Positions 6,870 through 15,708 of a stretch of DNA of 64,000 bases are shown here, one piece after another. The notes under the pieces are model-generated. The model was not told the origin of the DNA and ran no database searches. It saw only the letters and a list, made by a program, of their open reading frames with translations. Every line of letters starts with the position of its first letter. Position 1 is the stretch's first letter. The stretch spans positions 2,641,157 through 2,705,156 of the forward strand of contig OV696605.1 in assembly GCA_927797885.1 (NCBI GenBank), written 5' to 3'. Made by a program: the position numbers and the translations under genes. The DNA comes from Gloeomargaritales cyanobacterium VI4D9 (GTDB lineage: Bacteria; Cyanobacteriota; Cyanobacteriia; Gloeomargaritales; Gloeomargaritaceae).

Positions 6870-7994
6870 CTAACGGATATATTCCTTGAGGATGCTGTTG
6901 CGGTTGGGATGGCGCAGTTTCCGCAGGGCTTTGGCTTCAATTTGGCGGATACGCTCCCGGGTGACATTAAACGTTTGACCGATTTCTTCTAGGGTCTTCA
7001 TGCGCCCGTCATCTAACCCATACCGGAGGCGTAACACATCCCGTTCCCGGGCACTCAAGGTACTCAACACACTTTCCAAATCTTCCCGCAGGAGATGCTT
7101 TGCCACCTGGTCCTCCGGGGTCTCCCCATCCGCTTCAATAAAATCCCCCAACCGGGAATCCTCTTCCTTGCCAATGGGGGTTTCTAGGGAAATGGGTAAC
7201 TGGGCAGATTTGGCAATAAACCGGAGCTTTTCGATGGTAATTTCCATGCGGGTAGCAATTTCTTCTTCAGTGGGTTTGCGCCCCATTTCCTGGGAGAGAA
7301 TTTTGGTGGTTTTTTTGATGCGAGAAATGGTTTCGTAAAGATGCACCGGCAGACGAATGGTACGGGACTGGTCGGCAATCGCCCGGGTGATGGCTTGGCG
7401 TATCCACCAGGTGGCATAGGTGGAAAATTTGTAGCCCTTTTCGTGGTCAAACTTTTCGGCGGCACGGATTAAGCCCAAACTGCCCTCTTGGATCAAATCC
7501 TGAAACGATAACCCCCGATTCATGTACTTTTTGGCAATGGAAACCACCAGCCGCAGGTTAGATTGCACCATTTTTTCCTTCGCCCGATACCCCTGGCGCA
7601 ACCGCCGCTGAAAATCCGCCAACGGTAAACCCACCAATTCTGCCCAGGTGCTTTCGCTTGGGAGACAGCCGTGCTGGTGAATCCAGTTCTCCCGTTGCCG
7701 TTCAAATTCCAGCAATTCCGCAATCTGCCGAGCCAGTTCAATCTCTTCATCCGCCCGCAACAGCCGAATCCGCCCAATTTCCTGCAAATACAGCCGAATT
7801 GAGTCTTCCGTATAGGGATTTTTCTTGGCTCCCGCCCGTTTGCGCCCGGAACGGCTCGGCGTACTGCCCTCCTCGTCCGGATCGTCCAATTCGTCCAGGA
7901 GTTCCAGGTCGCTCAGGTCATCTCCAGGGGCATCGCCCAAGTCATCGAGGGAAGGGTCGGCAAGGGTGGGGAGAGCATCACGCACCTGGGTCAT
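6870..7994 (-). CDS. rpoD: Primary (group 1) sigma-70 factor
   Basis: The housekeeping sigma factor (SigA), which directs RNA polymerase to -10/-35 promoters. Region 1.2 ([20 protein letters not shown]), region 2 ([20 protein letters not shown], then [14 protein letters not shown]), region 3 and region 4.2 ([17 protein letters not shown]) are all present in order. The acidic N-terminal ~50 residues are short, as in cyanobacterial SigA. I take the ATG at 7994 because AGGAG precedes it; an in-frame TTG at 8033 is less likely. 374 residues is normal for the family. The same strand carries the MinD-like gene 210 bp upstream. Confidence 0.95.
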   Translation of the reverse strand: MTQVRDALPTLADPSLDDLGDAPGDDLSDLELLDELDDPDEEGSTPSRSGRKRAGAKKNPYTEDSIRLYLQEIGRIRLLRADEEIELARQIAELLEFERQRENWIHQHGCLPSESTWAELVGLPLADFQRRLRQGYRAKEKMVQSNLRLVVSIAKKYMNRGLSFQDLIQEGSLGLIRAAEKFDHEKGYKFSTYATWWIRQAITRAIADQSRTIRLPVHLYETISRIKKTTKILSQEMGRKPTEEEIATRMEITIEKLRFIAKSAQLPISLETPIGKEEDSRLGDFIEADGETPEDQVAKHLLREDLESVLSTLSARERDVLRLRYGLDDGRMKTLEEIGQTFNVTRERIRQIEAKALRKLRHPNRNSILKEYIR

Positions 7995-8204
7995 CTTAAC
8001 GGGTACTCCTTGGTCTAAAATGAAGGTGGACAACCGCCTATGTTAGCAGGGGAACATGGAAAACTGAGGAATTTTATCCCCTCTTTCCCCGCAAGGCACT
8101 TTTATTGTAATCCCGGCAACAACAAAATCAATTCTATTTTGGCCTTTTTTTTGGGCTTTGACCGTAGAACCACCGAAAAATATCCGGCTAATTGTCATAT
8201 ATCG

Positions 8205-8975
8205 TTACATTTGACCTGCGGTGGTTGCCCCAATTTGGGCGACCACCTTGCGGACTTCTTGGGTGAAGGGGTGGTCGGGGTAGCGCAGGCAGAATACGCC
8301 ACTACTGGCGAGTTGCAACATTTCCTCGTTTTCAAAGAAAATGCCCGCCACCGTCGCCTGGTAGCTCTGTTCCACCTGTTGGCGAATTACGTCGGGGGCA
8401 AAAGCCTGGGGCATTTTGTTGACCAGGAGCAAAAGTTGGGGAATGTCCAGCTTGCGGGCGACTTCCACGGTGACGGCGGTGCCCTGGTAGTCCTGGCGGT
8501 CGGGGCGCAGAATCAGGAGTAAACAGTCAGAAATGGCAATGGAGAGCAGGGTTTCCTCATTCAACCCTGGGTGGGTGTCAATAAATAGGTAATCCAATTG
8601 GAGGGTGTCGATCAGGGCATCAAACCCTTCGCTCAGCAAACTCATGTCGAAGCCCTCCCGCAGTACCCGGGCGATTTCCCCGGCGCGCAAACTGGATGGG
8701 ATCAAAAAAATTTTCCCGGACTCTGGGGGCACCACCTCGGTGACATCCACGGCGGCTTCTTCGATGCGACAGCGACCCCACAGGTAATCATTCAGGGACA
8801 GGCGCATATCATCCTCATCCAGACCGAAGATGGCATGGATGCCCGGGGATTGAATATCCGTATCCACAATGCCCACCCGCCGTCCGCCCAGAGCCATCGT
8901 AACGGAAAGATTGGCGGTGAGATTGGATTTGCCCGTCCCCCCCCGGAAGGAATGGACAGAGATGATTTGGGACAT
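8205..8975 (-). CDS. MinD/ParA-type ATPase (cyanobacterial family)
   Basis: A 256-residue deviant-Walker ATPase. The P-loop reads FRGGTGKSN (~residues 10-18), so the signature lysine before GG is arginine. Switch I (DTDIQSPGIHAIFG) and the Walker B-like LFIDTHPGLNEETL follow. MinD/ParA proteins switch between monomer and dimer on membranes or nucleoid to position cargo. No minE, parB or mcdB partner is adjacent and no C-terminal amphipathic membrane helix is obvious, so its cargo is unknown. It appears to be a conserved cyanobacterial family distinct from septum-site MinD. It is divergent from cax. Confidence 0.8.
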   Translation of the reverse strand: MSQIISVHSFRGGTGKSNLTANLSVTMALGGRRVGIVDTDIQSPGIHAIFGLDEDDMRLSLNDYLWGRCRIEEAAVDVTEVVPPESGKIFLIPSSLRAGEIARVLREGFDMSLLSEGFDALIDTLQLDYLFIDTHPGLNEETLLSIAISDCLLLILRPDRQDYQGTAVTVEVARKLDIPQLLLLVNKMPQAFAPDVIRQQVEQSYQATVAGIFFENEEMLQLASSGVFCLRYPDHPFTQEVRKVVAQIGATTAGQM

Positions 8976-9079
8976 GGCTTGGCTCCTCCGCCACCCTCTG
9001 GGCTGATCTTACCAGGTCTGGGTCGGGTATATTGAAAACGGCACCGGCACCCTACACTCAGTTTGTGAGGAGAAGATTG

Positions 9080-10162
9080 ATGTTGCTGAAAACCAAGATT
9101 TTTCTGGGGTTATTAGTTTTTGTGCCGGTGGCCTTTTGGGTGGAAACCTTGCCGGTTTCTCCCTTGTTGGTGTTTGCCGTATCTGGGTTGGCGATTGTGC
9201 CTTTGGCGGGGTGGATTGCCAACAGTACCGAAGAAATTGCGGTGGTGACAGGGTCAACCATCGGCGGGCTACTGAATGCCACGTTTGGGAATGCGACGGA
9301 ATTGATCATTGCCCTTGTGGCATTGCAGGCGGGCTTGGTGGAAATTGTCGAAGCCAGTATCAGCGGTTCGATTATTGCTAATTTACTTCTGGCTCTGGGG
9401 TTGGGTGCCCTGCTGGGAGGATTGCGGGTGCCGGAGTTGGTGTTTCAATCCAGTACCGCCCGCATGAATGCCTCGTATTTGTTATTGGCGGTGACGGTGC
9501 TGTTGACCCCGACGTTGATTGTGGTTACGTCCCCCACCTTGGAGGCTGGTTCGATCCAGGGATTTTCGGTGGTGACCTCCGTATTACTGCTCATTTTCTA
9601 CGGCATGAGTATCCTGTTTTCCCTCAAACGCTCCCAAGAGACAGCGGCATTGGTGTCCGCCACAGCCAATGGGACGGGGCATGGGGAAACGGTTCATCAC
9701 CAGGTCAATATCCCCGTGCAGGTGGGCATTTTGTTAGTCGCTACGGTAGGCATGGTGTTTGTTTCGGAAATTTTGGTAGGCAGTTTGGAAAAAGCGACAA
9801 AGGATTTGGGGTTGAGTGAGTTATTTAGCGGCGTGATTTTGATTCCCCTATTCGCTGGGGTGGTGGAATACATTGCCTGTGTAACTTTTGCCTGGAAAAA
9901 TAAAATGGATTTGGCGTTTAATGTGGCGATTGGTTCCACGGTGCAAATCACCATGTTTGTCGCCCCCCTATTGGTCTTAGCCAGTTCCTTTTTCCCGAAA
10001 CCAATGAGTTTGCAGTTTAATCTCTTTGAGGTGTTGACGGTGGCGATGACGATTTTGATTACTAATTCCATTGTGAATGATGGGCAAATGAATTGGCTGG
10101 AGGGGCTTTTATTATTGGTAACCTATGCGGTGTTGGGGACGGCCTTTTACTTTCATGCTTGA
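9080..10162 (+). CDS. cax: Ca2+/H+ antiporter of the CaCA family
   Basis: About 360 residues with ten or eleven hydrophobic spans. The first alpha-repeat motif is canonical (GGLLNATFGNATELIIA, ~residues 64-80). The second (GVVEYIACVTFAWKNKMDLA, ~residue 260) keeps the Glu and KNKMDLA but replaces the usual Gly-Asn before the Glu. A short acidic loop lies between the halves. It exports cytosolic Ca2+ against H+. I start at the ATG at 9080, preceded by GAGGAGAAG; a TTG at 9032 is unlikely. The cysQ gene overlaps its last bases, so the two are probably co-transcribed. Confidence 0.9.
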   Translation: MLLKTKIFLGLLVFVPVAFWVETLPVSPLLVFAVSGLAIVPLAGWIANSTEEIAVVTGSTIGGLLNATFGNATELIIALVALQAGLVEIVEASISGSIIANLLLALGLGALLGGLRVPELVFQSSTARMNASYLLLAVTVLLTPTLIVVTSPTLEAGSIQGFSVVTSVLLLIFYGMSILFSLKRSQETAALVSATANGTGHGETVHHQVNIPVQVGILLVATVGMVFVSEILVGSLEKATKDLGLSELFSGVILIPLFAGVVEYIACVTFAWKNKMDLAFNVAIGSTVQITMFVAPLLVLASSFFPKPMSLQFNLFEVLTVAMTILITNSIVNDGQMNWLEGLLLLVTYAVLGTAFYFHA

Positions 10163-10931
10163 GGAACTAGCGGTTTTAGAACGGGCACTGCGGGAGGCGG
10201 GGCAGGCGGTGCGGCAAGTCGTCCAAACGGGGCTAAAAACCACGTATAAAACCGGGGATGACCCCCTGACCCAGGCGGATTTGGCGGCGAATCAGGTACT
10301 ACAGGAAACCTTGCTGGGGGCGTTTCCCACCGATGGCTGGCTCTCGGAGGAAACCCGGGATAACCCAGGGCGGTTGACCCAAGCCCGGGTGTGGGTGGTG
10401 GACCCGATTGACGGCACCCGGGAGTTGGTGCAGGGGATTCCCGAATATGCCCTGTCGGTGGCGTTGGTGGTGGCAGGGGCACCCCGGTTGGGCGGCGTGT
10501 ACAACCCGGCTAAGGATGAACTGTTCCTGGGGGTGGTGGGGGAGGGGGTGACCTGCAATGGTCGGGCGGTGCGGGCGGATCATGCCCTGGGCGAGATTCC
10601 CCTGGTGTTGGCGAGCCGCTCGGAGGTGCACCGGGGGGAATGGCGGCGATTTGAGGGACAGGTAACTATCCAGGTGGTGGGTTCGATTGCCTACAAGTTG
10701 GCGTTGGTGGCGGCGGGGCGGGCGGATGCGACCTTTAGCCTGGGACCGAAGCATGAATGGGATGTGGCGGGGGGCGTGGCTTTAGTTTTGGCAGGGGGGG
10801 GAATAGCGACGACGGCGGCGGGGCAAGCCCTGCGGTTTAACCAAATGCCTCCCCTGTTCCCCGATCTGGTGGCGACAACGGTGCAGGCTCAAGGGGTTAT
10901 TCAGCAGATTTTGGCTTCCGCATTAGGATAG
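10155..10931 (+). CDS. cysQ: 3'(2'),5'-bisphosphate nucleotidase / inositol monophosphatase family
   Basis: A Mg2+-dependent, Li+-sensitive phosphatase that most likely hydrolyses PAP, the by-product of sulfate assimilation. It shows GWLSEETRDN (metal-binding Glu, ~residue 67), DPIDGTRELVQG (~residue 83), and the C-terminal HEWDVAGGVALV (~residue 205). The ATG overlaps the cax stop by 8 bp, and DUF3067 follows 24 bp downstream, so this is one operon. The substrate could also be inositol phosphate; the compact CysQ-like form favours PAP. Confidence 0.85.
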   Translation: MLEELAVLERALREAGQAVRQVVQTGLKTTYKTGDDPLTQADLAANQVLQETLLGAFPTDGWLSEETRDNPGRLTQARVWVVDPIDGTRELVQGIPEYALSVALVVAGAPRLGGVYNPAKDELFLGVVGEGVTCNGRAVRADHALGEIPLVLASRSEVHRGEWRRFEGQVTIQVVGSIAYKLALVAAGRADATFSLGPKHEWDVAGGVALVLAGGGIATTAAGQALRFNQMPPLFPDLVATTVQAQGVIQQILASALG

Positions 10932-10955
10932 AAGGGAGCAGTGCGGGGGGCGGGG

Positions 10956-11276
10956 ATGAAAACGGCGGAGGACTTGCGGCGGTTGTTGCAAAGCAAGTGG
11001 GGCTATGCCTACGATGTGCAACTGCGGCCATTACGCAATCGGATGTACTTTCAGGTGATGTGGCGGTATTTGGAGCAGGTGTCGTTCCCCTTGAGTGAGG
11101 AGGAATATCTGGCACATTTGCAAGAGGTGCTGTTGTACTTGCATGAATGGCAGGTGCTGGAGCAGGTGTGGCATTGGTTGGAGCAAACCCGAGAACGGCC
11201 TCGGTTGGGGCGGGCGGTGAGTTTGCCGCTGAATTTGGGGCAACGGGCGGGGGAGTGGCTGGGGGAACCGGGATAA
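10956..11276 (+). CDS. DUF3067 family protein
   Basis: About 106 residues, matching the DUF3067 family of cyanobacteria and plastids: DLRRLLQSKWGYAYDVQLR at the start, QVMWRYLEQVSFPLSEEEYL in the middle and QTRERPRLGRAVSLPLNLG at the end. The role is unknown; its phylogenetic spread suggests a photosynthesis-related function. An upstream GTG at 10941 is possible. The stop TAA is immediately followed by the ATG of the LpxB-like gene. Confidence 0.85.
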   Translation: MKTAEDLRRLLQSKWGYAYDVQLRPLRNRMYFQVMWRYLEQVSFPLSEEEYLAHLQEVLLYLHEWQVLEQVWHWLEQTRERPRLGRAVSLPLNLGQRAGEWLGEPG

Positions 11277-12521
11277 ATGCCCACAGCGGATGTCCTGATT
11301 TTGACCAATGGGCCGGGGGAGGTGGCGACCTGGGTGCGGCCGGTGGTGGCGCAATTACATACGCTTTGGGGTTCAGCCCTGCGGATTTCGGTGGTGTTGT
11401 CCCCCTGTCCCCACAGCACTGGGACGGAGACGCATATCCTCCAACAGATGCCGGGGGTGGCACGGGTGCAGGCGGCAAAGGATTTTTGGCCGTTTCTGCT
11501 CTGGGGGCGCACGGCGCAGGGGTGGGATTGGTTGCCCCAGGGGGTGGTGCTGTTTTTGGGGGGGGACCCGTTCTATTCCCTGGTGTGTGGCCGCCGGTTG
11601 GGTTATGCCACCTTGGCCTATGCGGAGGTACAGGTGCGCTGGCCTGGTTGGTTTACGGCGCTGGCCTTGGCAAAAAAACATCTGTTGACCCAGGTTCCCC
11701 CACCCTACCGCTCTCGGGCTAAGGTGGTGGGGGATTTGATGGTGGCGGCGGCGGCGGAAGCCACTCCAACTCCTCGCCTGGGGCACATTGGCCTCCTCCC
11801 CGGCTCCAAGCCCAACAAACTCACCCAGGGGGTACCCTTTTGCCTGACGGTGGCGGCGGGATTGTTTGAGCGTGATCCGGCAGTGACGTTTGTCCTGCCT
11901 GTAGCTCCGACGTTGACCCTGCAAACCTTAGCTCGTTATGCCGACCCCCAGCACAATCCCATCATTTCCCGGTTGGGCTGGCAGTCGGCCACCCTGACGC
12001 AAATTGGTCAAGACCATTACTTTGTGCTGAACAATGGCCTGCGGGTGCGGTTGGTGCAGGCGTTTCCGGCCTATGAGTGCTTGCGGGAATGTTGCGCCTG
12101 TATTACCACCGTGGGGGCGAATACGGCGGAACTCTGTGCCCTGGGGGTGCCGATGATTGTCCTGGTTTTGACCCATCAGACGGTGGGGGAGGTGGCCCGG
12201 GCGTGGGATGGGATTCCGGGGATATTGGCGAATCTACCGGGCTTGGGTCAGGGATTTGCCACGGCCTACGGGGGGTGGATGCGGCGGCGGCTGGGGCTGC
12301 TAGCCTGGCCAAATATCTGGGCGGGGCGGCGGATTGTCCCGGAGTTGGTGGGGGCGATTGCCCCGGCGGCGGTGGTGGAAATGCTCTGCCAATGGTTAAC
12401 CCAACCGGAGACCCTCGCCCAGATGCGCCGGGAACTGTTGCAGGTGCGGGGGCCCTTGACCGCTGACCGGGCAGTGGCGGCAATGGTGGGGGAACTGCTG
12501 GCCAATGGTAGGATAGAGTGA
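11277..12521 (+). CDS. LpxB-like glycosyltransferase (GT19-related)
   Basis: A 414-residue GT-B-fold protein related to lipid-A-disaccharide synthase: ILTNGPGEVATWVRPVV at the N-terminus, then FLGGDPFYSLVCGRRLGY, IGLLPGSKPNKLTQGVPFC at the domain junction, and TTVGANTAELCALGVPMIV near the sugar-nucleotide site. It is divergent from true LpxB. A second, different LpxB-related protein is encoded at 60984-62150. It directly follows DUF3067 in one operon. The acceptor and sugar are unknown; a cell-envelope glycolipid is the likely product. Confidence 0.7.
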   Translation: MPTADVLILTNGPGEVATWVRPVVAQLHTLWGSALRISVVLSPCPHSTGTETHILQQMPGVARVQAAKDFWPFLLWGRTAQGWDWLPQGVVLFLGGDPFYSLVCGRRLGYATLAYAEVQVRWPGWFTALALAKKHLLTQVPPPYRSRAKVVGDLMVAAAAEATPTPRLGHIGLLPGSKPNKLTQGVPFCLTVAAGLFERDPAVTFVLPVAPTLTLQTLARYADPQHNPIISRLGWQSATLTQIGQDHYFVLNNGLRVRLVQAFPAYECLRECCACITTVGANTAELCALGVPMIVLVLTHQTVGEVARAWDGIPGILANLPGLGQGFATAYGGWMRRRLGLLAWPNIWAGRRIVPELVGAIAPAAVVEMLCQWLTQPETLAQMRRELLQVRGPLTADRAVAAMVGELLANGRIE

Positions 12522-12540
12522 TGGTATTTGCAGGTTCACC

Positions 12541-12912
12541 GTGTATTTTTACTACGAACCCCCCTACTTACTGCTGGTCATGGGGCTATTGGCGGCTCTG
12601 ACGGCGGGCACAGCGTTTAATGCCCTGCTCAAACAGTCGGTGCAGTCCTGGCAAGCCCAACATTCCACCCGGACGTTGGCGGATTTGCGGCGACAGCTTC
12701 AGCTACCCATTGTGGGGATTGCCGGGGGGATGACCAGTTTTTTGACCGCCGGGGTGAATATCTTTGGTTTTCCCTGGCAGTGGGCGTTGGGGGTGGCGAT
12801 GGGGTTGACCGTGGTCACGACCCTGCTGATTTGGGCACAGTTGAACCGCCTGTTGGTGGAGTTGGAGCGGGGCAATGGGTCAGCCTTGTCCTCGGATAAT
12901 TTATTCATGTAG
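12541..12912 (+). CDS. Conserved membrane protein
   Basis: A 123-residue protein starting at a GTG, with an N-terminal hydrophobic span (LLLVMGLLAALTAGTAF), a polar linker (SWQAQHSTRTLADLRRQ) and two more spans (GMTSFLTAGVNIFGF; WALGVAMGLTVVTTLLIW). I believe it is a cyanobacterial conserved family but cannot assign a function. It follows the LpxB-like gene by about 20 bp and may be the last gene of the cax-cysQ-DUF3067 operon. Confidence 0.65.
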   Translation: MYFYYEPPYLLLVMGLLAALTAGTAFNALLKQSVQSWQAQHSTRTLADLRRQLQLPIVGIAGGMTSFLTAGVNIFGFPWQWALGVAMGLTVVTTLLIWAQLNRLLVELERGNGSALSSDNLFM

Positions 12913-12949
12913 CGGCTCCTCCTATCATAAAATGTTGCATTTTTAATGA

Positions 12950-13475
12950 ACTACCCCGCCGCAAGCGGACGGGGTATCAGAATCAAAAAGGAGTAAGTTG
13001 CTCATATCTGTGTAACTGGAGATATTCATTGCCTTGATTCTTGACATACCTCGCAATCATACCTTCATCTCCGTGTTTACCAACAGTACTGGCAAAATAA
13101 CCATCACTCCAAAACTCTCCCCCCCATAGCTTTTGTTTCACGTGAGGACAGCGCTTGAACACTTCTTTTGCGCTTAAACTCTTAATCATCGTCACCAACT
13201 GGTCACGCTATAGGTTGGCACAGACTGGACGAGAAAATGCACATGGTCTTTGTCCACACCAATTTCGACAAACTTAACTTCATAACGCTTTTCGATGTCC
13301 AAGCAAATCTCCCGTAGAACCTCATCTACCTGCTCATCAAATACAACCCGTCGATATTTTGCTGAAAACATTTAAGTGGTATAGCAAAGTCGTTACATTA
13401 TGGCTCTTGTGAATGTACTCGCTCATAATCTGAAATTTACACCACTCTCAAGGCCGCCGCAAGCGGCGGGGAATT
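12950..13475 (-). mobile_element. Decayed IS200/IS605-type element
   Basis: A broken Y1 transposase gene sits between two short GC hairpins: CCCCGCCGCAAGCGGACGGGG (~12954) and CCGCCGCAAGCGGCGG (~13453). Subterminal hairpins without terminal inverted repeats are the hallmark of IS200/IS605. No tnpB is present. Confidence 0.7.
12983..13426 (-). pseudogene. tnpA: IS200 tnpA (Y1 HUH transposase) with two frameshifts
   Basis: Reading across three frames gives a near-complete TnpA: MSEYIHKSHNVTTLLYHL, then FSAKYRRVVFDEQVDEVL, the HUH motif DKDHVHFLVQ, and after a second frameshift near 13197 MIKSLSAKEVFKRCPHVK and the C-terminal FWSDGYFASTVGKHG with YVKNQG carrying the catalytic Tyr. One frameshift lies near 13372 and one near 13197. 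The protein cannot be made intact, so the element is dead unless helped in trans. Confidence 0.85.
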
Positions 13476-13512
13476 GACCCAAGAGATTAACATGGGCAGG
13501 GGGGTGCCGGAG

Positions 13513-13818
13513 ATGACGAAATTTGCAATCCCAACCCCGTTGGGCATTTGTGTTCGCACCTCTGAAGGGTACTGGCAAAAGCTGATTATCAAACATCCAG
13601 ACATTGCCGCTCTTGAGGCGAAGGTTATCGAAACGTTAACCCAACCAGACGAAATCCGTCAGAGCAACTGTGACCCTAACATCATTTTGTTTTACCTTAC
13701 CCTTAGGACAAAACGTTGGGTTGTGGTTGTAGTGCGGCGCCTCAATGGCGATGGATTTGTAATCACGGCATACCAAACTGATGCAATCAAGGAAGGAGAC
13801 ACCATATGGCGCAAATAA
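13513..13818 (+). CDS. Putative toxin: PBECR/DUF4258-like nuclease-fold protein
   Basis: About 101 residues, with IIKHPDIAALEAKVIETL, PDEIRQSNCDPNIILFYL, and RWVVVVVRRLNGDGFVITAY leading to DAIKEGDTIW. This is the small beta-rich domain found beside DUF2283 proteins in cyanobacteria and predicted to be a Barnase/RelE-like nuclease. I start at the ATG at 13513, preceded by GGTGCCGGAG. The downstream DUF2283 gene overlaps by 13 bp, the usual arrangement of a toxin-antitoxin pair. It lies immediately downstream of the IS200 end. Confidence 0.65.
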   Translation: MTKFAIPTPLGICVRTSEGYWQKLIIKHPDIAALEAKVIETLTQPDEIRQSNCDPNIILFYLTLRTKRWVVVVVRRLNGDGFVITAYQTDAIKEGDTIWRK

Positions 13819-14033
13819 AAATCTACTACGAGCCGGAAATGGAATTACTCACGGTATTCTGGCAACCACCGCGTCACAACCAAATTGCGACCGAACTGGG
13901 GGATGGGGTGGTTTTAATCAAAGACGACACGACAGGGGAACCGATTGGTATGGAAATTCTCGCCTATCGTCCCAATGACCAGCGATTGGATGCCATAAGC
14001 GTAGAAGTGGGACGACCTGCTGAAAGGGTTTAG
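13806..14033 (+). CDS. DUF2283 protein, putative antitoxin
   Basis: A 75-residue DUF2283 protein: IKIYYEPEMELLTVFW, then GDGVVLIKDDTTGEPIGMEIL, ending in a short basic tail. The domain is typically encoded next to DUF4258/PBECR-type proteins and is thought to neutralise them. AAGGAGA stands before the ATG, inside the upstream gene, and translation is probably coupled. Confidence 0.75.
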   Translation: MAQIKIYYEPEMELLTVFWQPPRHNQIATELGDGVVLIKDDTTGEPIGMEILAYRPNDQRLDAISVEVGRPAERV

Positions 14034-14267
14034 ATACAAATCAGAAAATCCCTAATCCCTATCAGGATGCAGATGCTACGTTTGGGTGTTCGCTTCTGGA
14101 CAAATTCCTGGGGGCTATGGATAGCCAAGGGCTTGGTAAGACCGCCTGCATCCGGGTCTAACCACTTTGAACCTCTGCCCCCTTGGTCAAACGCTGGGAA
14201 CTTTCCTAGACAAGAAATCTGTGTCCGATTCCCTGTCACTGGAGCCGCATTCGTCATCACCTAAAGG
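14034..14267. other. Gap between DUF2283 gene and R5 repeat, nothing recognised
   Basis: Open frames exist on both strands, but neither has a ribosome-binding site or a familiar protein. This is probably remnant DNA. Confidence 0.4.
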
Positions 14268-14380
14268 GGGCATTGCTGAATCTGGGTATGATTTTTCAAA
14301 AATCACACGGGGAAAACTCCACTTACAGCGACGGTTGAATTAGCAACGTGCGTAGTTTCATACTTTCAATCAGCAATCCC
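14268..14380. repeat. R5 MITE-like element (113 bp)
   Basis: It begins GGGCATTGCTGAATCTGGGT and ends, reverse-complemented, GGGATTGCTGATTGAAAGTA, giving imperfect terminal inverted repeats of about 23 bp. It cuts the CHAT gene at its 3' end. A related piece lies near 30367. Confidence 0.7.
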
Positions 14381-15619
14381 ACTTGGCAATGGTTTCCCCT
14401 TCAATAGCCGTGGCGGGTAAGGGCGTAAATTTCAGGGTAGCTAAATCTATCGAACGTAAATTGCCCCGGTCGGCACTGGCAATTTGTATTGGGCTACTGC
14501 CGGGTTTGTCAAAGGTGGGGTTGGCGACAATCAAAGGGGGATTGGCTTTGGGAGGGGCAGTTTGCAAGCGCAGTAAATCTCGCCCGGAAGTCAGGTAAGT
14601 AATTAGATAATTTTCAACAAGGTATTGGTTTTTTTCATCCACTAAAGCGGCGAAGGACACCAGATTGAGTTGCCCGTCGGGGGCGATGAGCAGATGGTTA
14701 ACATTGTTACCCACCAATTGCCGCACGGGTGCCATGATTTTGGCATCAAGGGTACGGGCGGCGGCTTGGGCTTCGCTGATGGGTCGCCTGGGGTCGAGGG
14801 TGGCATGGCGATACTGGCGAACTAGGGCATCAATTTCACTGATACTGCCCAAATCGGCATAGCGGGGTTCCCCGGTAGAGGTGAGGACATAAACCGCATA
14901 GTGGGGGGAACCCCAACGTTGACTTAGCGGTGCTTTGGGATTGAAGGGTTGGTACTCGATAAACTCGACCAAAGCGGCGTTGGCAGGGATGGCTTTTTGA
15001 ACGGCTTCTAGGGTGACTTTTGGGGTGGTTTGGGCGAAGGCGGCATTGCTCCGGCTGAGTTCCGTTTCAATTTGTTCTGCCTGGGTGTTTAAGAGTTGCA
15101 ACTGCTGGCGTTGTTGGTCAGTGGGGTTGGGGTTGAAGGCGATTTGAGCGGCTTGGGTACGGAGCGCGGATAGGCGGGTGAGCCGTTCCTGGTCGGCAGG
15201 GCTGAGTTGTTGGCGCAAGCGATTCAAGTTTTGGCTGAGGGTGTCGAGTACCCGTCCTTTCCGCCGCAAAATAGTGGTTAAGGCAAGGCGCGTTGCCTCT
15301 GTATTTTTGAGAACAAATTGCAAGTGAAAGGAGATGATTCTATTGGTTGAAGCGGAAAAGGTCTTGAGGTAGGCACGTTTGTCCTCTTCCGAGCCGGTGA
15401 CCAGATTTTGTGCCAGGTTGGTTTCTTTGATGTCCAAAGCCCGGATGAAACGGGTTAAGGCGGGTTCAGTTTGGTTTTGGCTCCAATACAACCCCGCCAA
15501 GTTGTGGAGGGATAATGCCACAGCCGGGTGGTTTTTGCCCAGGGCTTGTTCATAAATCGCCAAACTGCGCTGGAACAACGGCTCCGCTTTCTGGTATTGC
15601 CCTTGGGCTTGATAGAACC
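14370..15619 (-). pseudogene. TPR-CHAT protease-like gene, truncated at both ends
   Basis: The surviving ~415 residues hold TPR units (EPLFQRSLAIYEQALGKNHP, ALSLHNLAGLYWSQNQ), the long helical linker, and the first part of a CHAT domain (LIAPDGQLNLVSFAALVDE, YLVENYLITYLTSGRDLL). The 5' end is cut by the IS4-like element at 15620. The 3' end is cut by R5, which supplies the stop at 14370 straight after EGETIAKW. The CHAT catalytic His and Cys lie after that point in the family, so they are lost. The fragment cannot be an active caspase-like protease. Confidence 0.85.
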
Positions 15620-15708
15620 CAGAAGTGTTGAATGTTAACGAAAGGGTGGAAAAGGGAGACTAAAAATGGTATTTTAGATTGGTAGAAACCACGAGTAATA
15701 GTATTTTT

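Noticed and set aside
10153-12505. Long open frames opposite cysQ and the LpxB-like gene
   Set aside because: They are antisense shadows of GC-rich genes, Pro/Gly/Arg-rich with no domain resemblance.
14030-14264. Overlapping frames on both strands downstream of the DUF2283 gene
   Set aside because: No ribosome-binding site or recognisable protein on either strand; neither continues the CHAT domain.
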